This document shows positions 24,678 through 32,837 of a DNA stretch of 64,000 bases, piece after piece. A model generated the notes under the pieces. That model was not told the DNA's origin. It saw only the letters and a list, made by a program, of their open reading frames with translations, and did no database searches. Each line of letters starts with the position of its first letter. Within the stretch, counting starts at the first letter, position 1. Source of the DNA: Roseivirga seohaensis (GTDB lineage: Bacteria; Bacteroidota; Bacteroidia; Cytophagales; Cyclobacteriaceae); assembly GCF_001592945.1 (NCBI RefSeq), contig NZ_LRPB01000001.1, forward strand, positions 124,001-188,000, given 5' to 3'. The position numbers and the translations under genes are program-made.

Positions 24678-25460
24678 TTAGGCTTCCTTTTCTGTGTAAT
24701 TGAACGACTGTTCCAAACCCGCTTCAGCTTCTCTTCTATAAGTTCTGAAAAGGCTTCCCACTTTGATTTGCATTACGCCTAACACCGCTTCTTTCACAAT
24801 TCCGCCACTCATTTTAGATTTACCTTTGGTGCGGTCGGTAAAAATGATCGGCACTTCCGTAATATTGAAGCCGAATTTCCAAGCCAAGAATTTCATTTCG
24901 ATTTGAAAGGCATAGCCCATAAAGCGGACTTTATCTAAATCTATGGTTTCGAGTACCGAACGTCTGTAGCATTTAAAACCTGCAGTAGTGTCTCTAAACG
25001 GCATTCCCGTCACCATGCGCACGTAGTAGCTGGCGAAAAACGAAAGCATTACTCGGCTCATAGGCCAGTTTACCACATTCACTCCTGTTACGTAGCGCGA
25101 TCCAATGGCCACATCGTTTCCATCGGTTTTACAAGCCTTATATAAGTTGTTTAAATCTTCGGGGGGATGTGAAAAATCGGCATCCATCTCAAAAATATAT
25201 TCATAATGACGGGCCAAAGCCCAACGAAAACCATGAATATATGCGGTGCCTAAACCTAATTTTCCTGCCCGCTCTTCTAAATGTAATCGATCAGGGTATT
25301 CCAACATTAAGTTTTTTACGATATCGGCCGTGCCATCTGGCGAATTATCATCTACAATAAGCAATTCAAAACCAGAAGGTTGAGAAAGAACAGCACGAAC
25401 AATTTCCGCGACATTCTCTTTTTCATTATAAGTTGGAATAATGACTAGGCTATCTTTCAT
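24678..25460 (-). CDS. Polyprenol-phosphate mannose synthase-like glycosyltransferase
   Basis: Family 2 GT-A glycosyltransferase of about 260 residues. LVIIPTYNEKENV opens the nucleotide-sugar fold, DDNSPDGTADIV and FEMDADFSHPPEDL contain the metal-binding DxD, and IGSRYVTG plus FRDTTAGFKCYRR are hallmarks of Dpm1-like enzymes that transfer mannose (or another hexose) from GDP-sugar to polyprenyl phosphate at the inner membrane. It lacks C-terminal transmembrane helices. The start is placed at Met5 of the longest frame, which begins at 25472, because family members start MxDSLVIIPTYN. Confidence 0.9.
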   Translation of the reverse strand: MKDSLVIIPTYNEKENVAEIVRAVLSQPSGFELLIVDDNSPDGTADIVKNLMLEYPDRLHLEERAGKLGLGTAYIHGFRWALARHYEYIFEMDADFSHPPEDLNNLYKACKTDGNDVAIGSRYVTGVNVVNWPMSRVMLSFFASYYVRMVTGMPFRDTTAGFKCYRRSVLETIDLDKVRFMGYAFQIEMKFLAWKFGFNITEVPIIFTDRTKGKSKMSGGIVKEAVLGVMQIKVGSLFRTYRREAEAGLEQSFNYTEKEA

Positions 25461-25543
25461 TACATGGTTCAAAAAATCTACACTGAAAGAATAATTCCTT
25501 CAAAGCAGTTAAATTCATTAGTTTTATCGGTCTGGGAGTTGAG

Positions 25544-25565
25544 CCCCGTAAAGTTTAGAACGGGG
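25544..25565. other. Small hairpin in the leader of the HAD gene
   Basis: CCCCGT (25544-25549) and ACGGGG (25560-25565) can form a 6-base-pair GC-rich stem with a 10-base loop between the divergent glycosyltransferase and HAD genes. It may be a leader hairpin or operator; no T-run follows. Confidence 0.35.
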
Positions 25566-25609
25566 AAGTTAATTAAATGTTAATCACAAAAGAAAAGCAA
25601 GTGAATAAA

Positions 25610-26125
25610 ATGAGCAAATGTGTTTTCATGGATAGGGACGGTGTGTTAAACAAAGAGTTAGGCCGACACATTCTAAAAATTGAAGAATTTATAATTCCTG
25701 AAGACGTTCCAAATGGTTTGAAAAGACTAAAAGAAGCTGGTTATAAACTAGTTGTAGCCACCAACCAAAGCGGAATTGCTAGAAAATACTATGATGATAA
25801 ATTGGTAGACGACTGTCATGATTTACTTCAAGAAGCTTGCGGAAATTTAATTGATCAATTTTATTATGCGCCTTTGGTAGATAGCGTGAGTAAATCTTTA
25901 ATGCGCAAGCCAGACTCGCTTATGCTAGAGAAAGGAATGGCCAAATTCAATGTGGATCCCGCTCAATCGTGGATGGTGGGCGATAAGGAGCGTGATTTGA
26001 TTCCAGCAAAGAAGCTGGGCATCAGGAGAATTCAGCTCATGGCCATGGTAGAAAAAAGTGAGTTGGCCGAAGTGGTAGCCCATACTTTTACCGAAGTAGT
26101 GGACGCTATTTTGGCGGAAGCCTGA
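25610..26125 (+). CDS. HAD-family sugar or histidinol phosphatase (GmhB/HisB-N-like)
   Basis: A phosphatase of about 171 residues in the HAD class III. The four motifs are MDRDGVLNK (nucleophile Asp), VVATNQSGI, the lysine in RKPDS, and GDKERDLIPAKKLG. This matches GmhB-type heptose bisphosphatases and histidinol phosphatases, but the zinc-binding cysteine loop of GmhB is absent, so the substrate is uncertain. The start is placed at MSKCVFMDRDG; an in-frame ATG at 25577 would add 11 residues that do not align with the fold. It is divergent from the glycosyltransferase. Confidence 0.82.
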   Translation: MSKCVFMDRDGVLNKELGRHILKIEEFIIPEDVPNGLKRLKEAGYKLVVATNQSGIARKYYDDKLVDDCHDLLQEACGNLIDQFYYAPLVDSVSKSLMRKPDSLMLEKGMAKFNVDPAQSWMVGDKERDLIPAKKLGIRRIQLMAMVEKSELAEVVAHTFTEVVDAILAEA

Positions 26126-26232
26126 GTTTTATCGGGTTCATCCTGAGAAATTACGCGTTCACCGATATTTTTTGGCTGGGTTAGGTTCGAATACCAATTT
26201 TGAATCAATCAAAAACTCAAAATATCTAACAC

Positions 26233-27105
26233 ATGAAAAAGAAAACCAAAATATTCGCCACACTCCTACTGCTTTGCTTCTTTCTAAGCTCTTGCGTTTA
26301 TTCATTATTCCCAATTTACACGGACGACACACTCGTGTATTTGCCTGAAATCGTGGGTAAATGGCAAAGCGGAAGCGATGAAGAAGATTACATTATAATT
26401 TCTGATGGGGTTTCGGTGGAAGGAACCGTTACTGTTACAGAGTCTGAAAACAAAACTGCGAAAGAAAATGAAGTTAAAATCAGCAAACCCACTTTTTCGG
26501 TAACCATTGATGAAGGTGATTATGCCATTATCGAAGGTGATACAGTAAGAGATCAAGCAAAAATTCAAGCTTATTATGAAAAGCAGTTCGACTCTCTCAT
26601 CTCAAGTAAAGAAATGAAAGATGGTTTCAAAAAATTAGGAGAGAACCTAAGTGAATTTGGAAATAGGCTTAACGACTTGGGTAAACCAAACAAACCAAAA
26701 AGCTATACCATTGGTGGGAAGTCTTATTTAATGACAGTGGTTGATGATGGCGAACCCATTAAATATGAGCTGCATTTGGTGAAAATTGGCGATGACATTT
26801 TTATGGACTTGGCCGCTACAGATAGCGATTATAGTGATGCAGCTTTTGAGTCGAGGGTATGGTTCCCAGTGCATACCTTTATGAAAATGGACCTGGACGG
26901 AGATCAGCTTAAGCTTACCCAATTCGATTTAGACAAGCTCAATAAACTGTTCAAAAGTAACTTGATTCGTTTACGACACGAAAATGTAGACGGCACCATT
27001 TTAATCACCGCCCAGCCTAAAGAGCTTCAGAAATTTTTGGACAAATACTCAGAAGACGAAAGTGTTTTCGATGATCCCGAAACTTACACACGTGTAGCGC
27101 AATGA
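26233..27105 (+). CDS. Hypothetical lipoprotein coupled to a two-component system
   Basis: Not recognised beyond being a lipoprotein. The 290-residue product has a signal peptide ending in FFLSSC (lipid Cys21) and continues VYSLFPIYTDDTLVYLPEIVGKW, a lipocalin/calycin-like opening in which GKW marks the first strand. The rest is strand-rich with an acidic, low-complexity linker near residues 60-80. Its stop overlaps the LytS-type kinase start by 4 bases, and the kinase overlaps the response regulator likewise, so all three are translated as one unit. That suggests it is a sensory partner or a target of this two-component pair. Confidence 0.82.
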   Translation: MKKKTKIFATLLLLCFFLSSCVYSLFPIYTDDTLVYLPEIVGKWQSGSDEEDYIIISDGVSVEGTVTVTESENKTAKENEVKISKPTFSVTIDEGDYAIIEGDTVRDQAKIQAYYEKQFDSLISSKEMKDGFKKLGENLSEFGNRLNDLGKPNKPKSYTIGGKSYLMTVVDDGEPIKYELHLVKIGDDIFMDLAATDSDYSDAAFESRVWFPVHTFMKMDLDGDQLKLTQFDLDKLNKLFKSNLIRLRHENVDGTILITAQPKELQKFLDKYSEDESVFDDPETYTRVAQ

Positions 27106-28118
27106 AGTTCGTGAACAAACTTATACGCTTAAAATGGTTACAGCATTCAGTCTTCTGGATGCTGTCCATTTACGCAATTGGTTCTTACTTTTCCATTGCT
27201 AGCATCTTCACCTTTATCGATTATTTCTATGCGCTTCTCTTTCATATCCCGCTTTTCTTCTTGGTCTATGTAAACCTGAGGTTCTTAGTGCCGAAGTTCT
27301 TACAGAAGGGGAAATACATTCCATACACGCTCTTAGTCCTTGGGAATATTTTTGCTACTTATCTATTACATGAACTCACTTTTGAAATTCTTTTGCCTGT
27401 TCTACCAACGGAATTCTATATGGTTTCCTTTACCGAATGGCAGGTTTTGGTCAATATTTTTATCATTTATCTGGTGCTCACCACTTTGCTCAAATTATCC
27501 AAATCGTGGTATACTTTGCAGCAGGTAGAAAAGGAAAAGGTAGAACTAGAATTGAAGTCATTGAAAATGCAGGTCAATCCTCATTTTCTCTTCAATAGCC
27601 TGAACAGTATTTATGCCATGGCTTTGGTGAAAAGCGATAAAACTGCGGCTTCGGTTTTAGAACTCTCCAATCTATTGCGCTACATGATTTACGAAGTGGG
27701 CGACAAACGTGTAAGTCTAGAAAAAGAAGTAGAAATTATTCAGGGCTACCTTGACTTACAGCGCTTGCGTTCCGATGCCAGCACCGAGGTCAATTTCAAA
27801 ATTGAAGGTGACCTCAATGGAAAAATGATTGCTCCACTTTTGTTCTTTCCCCTGATTGAAAACAGCTTTAAACATGGCGTAAAAGGGGTTTCAGATTCAG
27901 CTTTTGTACATATGCATTTAAAGTGCAGTAATGAGCAAATCGATTTTAGCATTGTGAACAATAAAGGCGAAATTGACGACATGGAAGCAGGGCAATATGG
28001 CGGAATTGGTTTGCAGAACGTATCTTCTCGCTTGGCCCTAATTTACCCGAAAAAGCACGAATTTAAAGTAGAAGACGAGCAAGACAAATTCTCTGTCCAT
28101 TTAACAATTAAGCTATGA
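27102..28118 (+). CDS. LytS/YehU-type sensor histidine kinase
   Basis: A 338-residue inner-membrane kinase with about four transmembrane helices (roughly 14-36, 42-62, 74-96, 112-132), a short coiled linker, and the His_kinase domain: phospho-acceptor His161 in VNPHFLFNSLNSIY, N-box PLIENSFKHG, and G-box GGIGLQNVSSRL. There is no periplasmic sensor domain of note, so the signal is probably membrane-linked or passed by the coupled lipoprotein. It overlaps the genes on each side by 4 bases and would phosphorylate the LytTR regulator that follows. Confidence 0.93.
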   Translation: MKFVNKLIRLKWLQHSVFWMLSIYAIGSYFSIASIFTFIDYFYALLFHIPLFFLVYVNLRFLVPKFLQKGKYIPYTLLVLGNIFATYLLHELTFEILLPVLPTEFYMVSFTEWQVLVNIFIIYLVLTTLLKLSKSWYTLQQVEKEKVELELKSLKMQVNPHFLFNSLNSIYAMALVKSDKTAASVLELSNLLRYMIYEVGDKRVSLEKEVEIIQGYLDLQRLRSDASTEVNFKIEGDLNGKMIAPLLFFPLIENSFKHGVKGVSDSAFVHMHLKCSNEQIDFSIVNNKGEIDDMEAGQYGGIGLQNVSSRLALIYPKKHEFKVEDEQDKFSVHLTIKL

Positions 28119-28795
28119 TTAAATGCCTGATAGTAGACGATGAGCCGCTTTCACGCGATGTGCTGAAAACCTATTGCACAGATCATCCTGATTTGGAAAT
28201 TACGGCCCTCTGTAAAGATGCTTTTGAAGCCATGAATGCGCTCGGCAAGTCAAGCGTTGATTTGATTTTTTTGGATGTCAACATGCCAAAATTATCAGGC
28301 ATCAACTTTTACAAGTCGCTGAACCAGAAACCGATGGTGGTATTTACCACGGCTTACCCTGAGTTTGCCGTAGAAGGTTTTGAACTTGACGCCACCGATT
28401 ATTTACTAAAACCCTTCTCTTTCGAGCGCTTTGTTAAAGCGGTGAATAAAGTAAAAGAGAAAAGCATGAGTCAACCCGATTCAGACGAAAAATACATCTT
28501 ACTCAAAGCCGACCGTAAAGTGTACAAAGTTGATTTCTCAGAAATTCTCTTTTTCGAAGCCCTCGGTGATTATGTAAAAGCGCATTTGCAAGACAAAGTG
28601 CTGATTGTCACTACCACCTTAAAAAAGCTTATAGAAGAATTGCCATCTTCTGCATTTATCCGCACACACAAGTCCTATATCATTGCTAAAAGTAAAATTG
28701 AATATTTAGAAGGAAATCAGATTCAGCTTTCGCAGCACAAAATTCCCATTGGCCAAGCCTACCGCGAAGAAGTATTGAAGAAGCTGGAAAGTTAA
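28115..28795 (+). CDS. LytTR-family response regulator
   Basis: A 226-residue regulator. The receiver domain (1-115) has acidic Asp8/Asp9, phospho-acceptor Asp54 in FLDVNMP, and the conserved Lys in LLKPF. The C-terminal LytTR DNA-binding domain (about 125-226) contains ILFFEALGDYVKAHL, FIRTHKSYIIA and the IPIGQAYRE ending. Targets are not evident; autoregulation of the lipoprotein-kinase-regulator unit is common in this family. A palindromic hairpin follows 10 bases after the stop. Confidence 0.94.
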   Translation: MIKCLIVDDEPLSRDVLKTYCTDHPDLEITALCKDAFEAMNALGKSSVDLIFLDVNMPKLSGINFYKSLNQKPMVVFTTAYPEFAVEGFELDATDYLLKPFSFERFVKAVNKVKEKSMSQPDSDEKYILLKADRKVYKVDFSEILFFEALGDYVKAHLQDKVLIVTTTLKKLIEELPSSAFIRTHKSYIIAKSKIEYLEGNQIQLSQHKIPIGQAYREEVLKKLES

Positions 28796-28804
28796 AGGAA
28801 TGAG

Positions 28805-28833
28805 ACCTATAAGGTTTTAAAAACCTTATAGGT
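28805..28833. terminator. Palindromic terminator-like hairpin after the LytTR gene
   Basis: ACCTATAAGGTTTT (28805-28818) and AAAACCTTATAGGT (28820-28833) are perfect inverted arms of 14 bases with a single central base, 10 bases after the stop, and followed by TTGGCTT. The sequence resembles small palindromic repeats scattered in other Bacteroidota genomes, so it may be both a terminator and a repeat element. Confidence 0.65.
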
Positions 28834-28892
28834 TTGGCTTAAAAGCATACAGACCCTGAATCACCCCGAAACTTCGCGGGCAGTGAGACACA

Positions 28893-28976
28893 ATGTTAAA
28901 CGGACAGAGCCCTAAAACCCATAATAAGTCACAGGTTCTGCCAAAGGCAGATAAATCGGAGAACCTGCGACAGTTG
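28893..28976. repeat. Repeat family 2, copy 1 (flanks orphan membrane gene)
   Basis: This copy begins ATGTTAAACGGACAGAG and ends GAACCTGCGACAGTTG. It contains arms GTCACAGGTTC (28928-28938) and GAACCTGCGAC (28961-28971), which pair over 11 bases with one mismatch, and an inserted small hairpin TGCCAAAGGCA absent from copy 2. It lies before the membrane gene at 29068. The 28796-29067 gap otherwise holds only the palindrome at 28805. Confidence 0.82.
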
Positions 28977-29067
28977 AGCTGCTGTTTAATCACACATTTC
29001 TTTAGTATGCTTATTCTTATTAAAACGTTAACTATATTGCTTTAATAAAACACTAAACTTCTAAAGC

Positions 29068-29691
29068 ATGACTAACCTTTTTCTCAAAGCAAAGCACTGG
29101 CAATTATTCTCAATGCTCATCGGGCTTCCCATTTTAGGTTACATGATTATGTTCGCCCTCCTATTTAGCTATGCTACTACAACCAATGATTTGGACGATA
29201 CTACATTGAAAAGTTTTACCGTCATCATTCCTGCTATTGTAATTCTCGTAATGTCCATACTCTTCGGTTGGTTTTGGTCAATTGCCATCGGTTTGCAGTC
29301 AAAAATTCCTCCTACCGTAAAAATGAAGGTTAATAAGTTCAAAGTATTTTTCTTCATTCCAATTGTCTATATCTTTTCAGTATTGGTTTTTATGACTCTA
29401 TTTGGGTTAAGTGATTTTGAGTTGAACTCCGATTTTAACTCCGTTCTTCCCGTTGGTTTACTTGCAATTATGCTCCCTCTCCATTTTCTTTCTATGTTTG
29501 GCATTTTCTACTCGCTATATTTTGTAGCGAAAACCTATAAAACGGCTGAATTACAAAGAGAAGTTAGCTTCAGTGATTTTGCGGGAGAGTTTTTTATGAT
29601 CTGGTTTTACCCTGTTGGTATTTGGTTCATTCAACCTAAAATCAATGAAATGGTAGAAGGAACACCACCTATTGAGGTTCAGTATATTTAG
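29068..29691 (+). CDS. Hypothetical membrane protein flanked by repeats
   Basis: Not recognised. The 207-residue protein has four to five hydrophobic segments (roughly 14-36, 50-72, 90-110, 125-150, 168-186), short connecting loops, and a C-terminal WFIQPKINEMVEG. No enzymatic motif was seen. It is a single gene bounded on both sides by copies of the same hairpin-forming repeat in the same orientation, which could mean that it moved as a unit or that the repeats insulate its transcript. Confidence 0.72.
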   Translation: MTNLFLKAKHWQLFSMLIGLPILGYMIMFALLFSYATTTNDLDDTTLKSFTVIIPAIVILVMSILFGWFWSIAIGLQSKIPPTVKMKVNKFKVFFFIPIVYIFSVLVFMTLFGLSDFELNSDFNSVLPVGLLAIMLPLHFLSMFGIFYSLYFVAKTYKTAELQREVSFSDFAGEFFMIWFYPVGIWFIQPKINEMVEGTPPIEVQYI

Positions 29692-29702
29692 GCTCTTCTT
29701 TA

Positions 29703-29767
29703 ATATTAAACGGACAGAGTCTTAAAGTCCAAAGTAAGTCACAGGTTCGGAGAACCTGCGACAGTTG
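29703..29767. repeat. Repeat family 2, copy 2
   Basis: This copy begins ATATTAAACGGACAGAG and ends GAACCTGCGACAGTTG, in the same orientation as copy 1 but about 19 bases shorter, with the hairpin arms joined by only GGA. It lies 12 bases after the membrane gene stop and could serve as its terminator. Confidence 0.82.
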
Positions 29768-29799
29768 CGAGATCTTATTACAAAGTGACAGTAGTTTCT

Positions 29800-30297
29800 T
29801 TATTCCAAACTTACCCTGTGCTTTATAGCTTGCTCATAAAAATGATGGATTCTGAACATTTGCTCGGCACCTACTTTTTGGCCGGCTTGAGCCACTAAAT
29901 ACAAGCCTATTGCAATAGCAGCCAATATTGGGATAACCCATAAAATAGGAGCTTCCTTTTCAAGCATTATCTGAGAAAGCCCGTATACCCCAGCAAACAA
30001 AGAAAGTACCCCAAGCGCAGCATAGGACATAAAAAACACAGCCCAAACACTTGGCTTCGGGCCATACAGACCTCTTACTTCTAAACTCCCTTCTGATATT
30101 TCTTCCAAAGTAAGCGTCAGTTCTGGCGACCAATAATGCCTTTCCTCAAGACAAATTTTAATCACACAATATTGTTTGGAAACAAGCCCTATGAATTCTT
30201 GATTCTGATCCATGGCTTCTTTGATAGTACTAATGTATTCTTTGGCGGTTCCGGTTACAGTCTCTTTAAACCGTGGTCTGATATGAAGGCTTGACAT
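29800..30297 (-). CDS. Hypothetical two-helix membrane protein
   Basis: Not recognised. About 165 residues: an N-terminal soluble strand-rich part (residues 1-85) resembling no domain that could be named, then two transmembrane helices (about 88-112 and 118-138), and a basic C-terminal tail. The start is placed at MSSLHIRP; the longest frame begins 18 bases earlier at 30315 with a hydrophobic MFIFLA extension. It is 41 bases downstream of nothing obvious on its strand except the MG2-like gene's neighbour region, and its role is unknown. Confidence 0.6.
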   Translation of the reverse strand: MSSLHIRPRFKETVTGTAKEYISTIKEAMDQNQEFIGLVSKQYCVIKICLEERHYWSPELTLTLEEISEGSLEVRGLYGPKPSVWAVFFMSYAALGVLSLFAGVYGLSQIMLEKEAPILWVIPILAAIAIGLYLVAQAGQKVGAEQMFRIHHFYEQAIKHRVSLE

Positions 30298-30355
30298 GGC
30301 TAGAAAAATAAACATTCACCTGCCAAATACATAACCGTAGACATAAATGTATTCC

Positions 30356-32764
30356 TTACTTCAACACTTTAATATCAAACTTGAGCGCTCCCATTTGCCC
30401 ATTATCACCATAAGCGTCAATATGAACATTAAAAATGGACCGGATATCTGAAGTAAAGAATGAGACCGTTGCCTCACCATTTTCATTGGTAAGAATACTT
30501 GGTCTCCAAATCAATGAATTTCGAAAATCGGTAAAAACTCTATCTTCGGGTACTTTATCGTAATCTGGTTCATACACTTCAGGAATCCCATAATAACCAT
30601 TAAAGTAAGTAGTAGAGTTTGCTTCTTTAGGCGCTCTGTAGGTTTTTAGAACTCCATTTATATAGAGCCGTTCACCGTCCCTAGGTTTTCTACCAAACGA
30701 ATGGTTACGGCAATTAAGAATGTCAAATGTGCAAACATAGTCGGTATTCTTACCTTCAATTATATTCCTTGCATGGCCACCAGCAACTCCATATTGATCT
30801 TGAGTTGCTTCAACCACAAAGTCGTCAAGCCTTTTTACATCATTTTCTATTTGAGGAAGAACATTCCAGTTTTTGGTTGAAGCAAATATTCTCTTTTGCT
30901 GGTCAAGCATATCCCAACTCCATTTAACCGTGGCATCAAAAGGCGTATGGAAATTTAAAAGAGCCCCTTCAAGCTGATCGGTTTTAAAAAACATTTTACC
31001 GCCTTTTGACCAATACAACATACTGTCTGATATTAACAGTTCTCCGCTCTTATCTGTGCTTAAAATTGAAGCTCCAAACATAGATACCACCTGTATTTTT
31101 TGTTGGTCAAGGGCCTTAAGCACCTTTTTCGATACCGAATTAGGATTAATCTTTACCGTAACTTTTAAGTCTGAATCGGTTAAATTTTCTGATAGAATTC
31201 GAGGCCAACGGTAAGAACGCCAGCCTTGGGTAAGCATAAGCAAATCTAAATTATCTCTATCTCTTTTTAAATCACCAGAAAAATAGCTCTTGGGGTTATG
31301 CACTTGCCCCCTAATTTCATTCGACAAATAGAAAAATGAAACAATATTATCTTCATCAAAAACAGATTTGAAAATTTCATCCACAACCGACAGACCAAGT
31401 ACAGTCTGAACTGGGGCACCCTGATTATCCGTCACCTTTAATTTGAGATCAACCCTTTCCTTTGTGGTATAATTGGCCTTATTTAGCTTGTAAGTAATAT
31501 TCAGACTGTTTTGGTTATTTACGAAAACCAAACGCTCCGACAATATTTGCCCAGCACTATTCGACAGGTTAGCTTTAAGAATACCCCTAGGCAACGATTG
31601 TGTTGGTATTTTCACTAGGGTTCCATCACCCGACATAATGATTTTGGACTCATAAAATAACTGGCCACGTTGTTCTATCCTAAAGGTCAATGAATCTCCT
31701 TCAAAACCTTCACTTTTCTTAACAGCAAAAAGAACTTCATTTTCGGTTTGTTTGGACACGTTTAAAACAAACCCAGCCTCATATATTTGAGGGAAGTTAA
31801 AAATCGAATCGATTTTAGGGGCAATAATAGAAACAGAATATTGCTTGGATGGAAGCGGTAAAAAGTAAAAGCTGCCCATTCCGTTATGGCGCGATTTAAA
31901 GGAGGTAACCAACGCTCCTTTTTCATCTATAACAACAGCAGAGTCAATATTAATGGGTGTTCCGTTTTGCTGAACCGCCTTAAAAGCAATTTGAGAAGAA
32001 ACTCCTTGTACAAGGTTTCCTCCTTCTGGCATCAAATTGAATTGAATACGTTGGGTATTTGTTGGCAGGGTAACTGGAAGTTCAAATTGCTCTTCACCCA
32101 AATCGGAATCCACGTCAATCTTCAACACTAAATTTTCGAATGTTTTTAATTTGCTAAATATGGGTATCGCAATCCCTAGACTATCGGTGGTAGTTTTGAC
32201 TCTAGCTACACGTTTATTCTCGTTCCATATTTCAGCATTAATTTTAGCGTTCTTTACCAACTCACCAGACCTTCTCACCACTTTAACTTTTGGCGACAAC
32301 GAATTTTCCTTGGTCATTAAGGCATTATCGAAGTTTACATCTACTAATATTGAAGGGGTAATTCTTGATTTAAGCAGAATGCTTTTGGCCTTTTTTACCT
32401 CATCGGAAAAGGAATTTCTAGTAAAGGCAAAAAGACTATACTCGCCCTGTTTTAATGTGTCGGCTAAAAAAATATGCCCCTCTGCAAAGCCATTGCTGAT
32501 TTCGAAAATCTCTTTAAAAACAACTTGATTTTCAGCCTTACTCCTTAACTCTACAAACAAGGAAGAATCCTGCCTGGAAGGAAGTAAACTCTGCGCGTTT
32601 AAAACAGTAGCGCTAAACCACAGGTCTTCTCCCAATTCAAAAACCGATTTATTGAGCTGAAGATAAATGGACTGTTCATTAGACGGGGTTTGCGCAGCCA
32701 AATCTCCTTTGAGAGATATTTGAAGCCCAACAATAAAAAATAAAAGACTGACGAGCTTTTTCAA
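30356..32764 (-). CDS. Large secreted MG2/macroglobulin-like protein
   Basis: About 802 residues with a signal peptide (KKLVSLLFFIVGLQISLKGDLAAQ). The opening YLQLNKSVFELGEDLWFSA is characteristic of MG2-type domains of alpha-2-macroglobulin-like proteins; further beta domains follow, and the end (WRPSILTNENGEATVSFFTSD) recalls the A2M family segment where the bait region is followed by the next MG domain. No thioester motif is present. Bacteroidota encode many such surface proteins, often near TonB-dependent receptors. No ATG lies before the signal peptide: the frame opens at TTG 32812, inside a hairpin, so a TTG at 32764 (MKKL...) or GTG at 32773 is preferred. Confidence 0.72.
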   Translation of the reverse strand: MKKLVSLLFFIVGLQISLKGDLAAQTPSNEQSIYLQLNKSVFELGEDLWFSATVLNAQSLLPSRQDSSLFVELRSKAENQVVFKEIFEISNGFAEGHIFLADTLKQGEYSLFAFTRNSFSDEVKKAKSILLKSRITPSILVDVNFDNALMTKENSLSPKVKVVRRSGELVKNAKINAEIWNENKRVARVKTTTDSLGIAIPIFSKLKTFENLVLKIDVDSDLGEEQFELPVTLPTNTQRIQFNLMPEGGNLVQGVSSQIAFKAVQQNGTPINIDSAVVIDEKGALVTSFKSRHNGMGSFYFLPLPSKQYSVSIIAPKIDSIFNFPQIYEAGFVLNVSKQTENEVLFAVKKSEGFEGDSLTFRIEQRGQLFYESKIIMSGDGTLVKIPTQSLPRGILKANLSNSAGQILSERLVFVNNQNSLNITYKLNKANYTTKERVDLKLKVTDNQGAPVQTVLGLSVVDEIFKSVFDEDNIVSFFYLSNEIRGQVHNPKSYFSGDLKRDRDNLDLLMLTQGWRSYRWPRILSENLTDSDLKVTVKINPNSVSKKVLKALDQQKIQVVSMFGASILSTDKSGELLISDSMLYWSKGGKMFFKTDQLEGALLNFHTPFDATVKWSWDMLDQQKRIFASTKNWNVLPQIENDVKRLDDFVVEATQDQYGVAGGHARNIIEGKNTDYVCTFDILNCRNHSFGRKPRDGERLYINGVLKTYRAPKEANSTTYFNGYYGIPEVYEPDYDKVPEDRVFTDFRNSLIWRPSILTNENGEATVSFFTSDIRSIFNVHIDAYGDNGQMGALKFDIKVLK

Positions 32765-32785
32765 TATTGACACTTTAGATAAATA

Positions 32786-32820
32786 GTCACCTGTCAGTTT
32801 TTCTAAACACAACAGGTGAC
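32786..32820. terminator. Inverted repeat between icmF and the MG2-like gene
   Basis: GTCACCTGT (32786-32794) and ACAGGTGAC (32812-32820) are perfect 9-base arms with a 17-base loop, 18 bases after the icmF stop on the minus strand. The tail (TATTTATC) is only moderately T-rich. It probably terminates or attenuates the icmF transcript and argues against translation of the next gene from the TTG at 32812. Confidence 0.55.
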
Positions 32821-32837
32821 TAAAAGTACTCCAAAAT

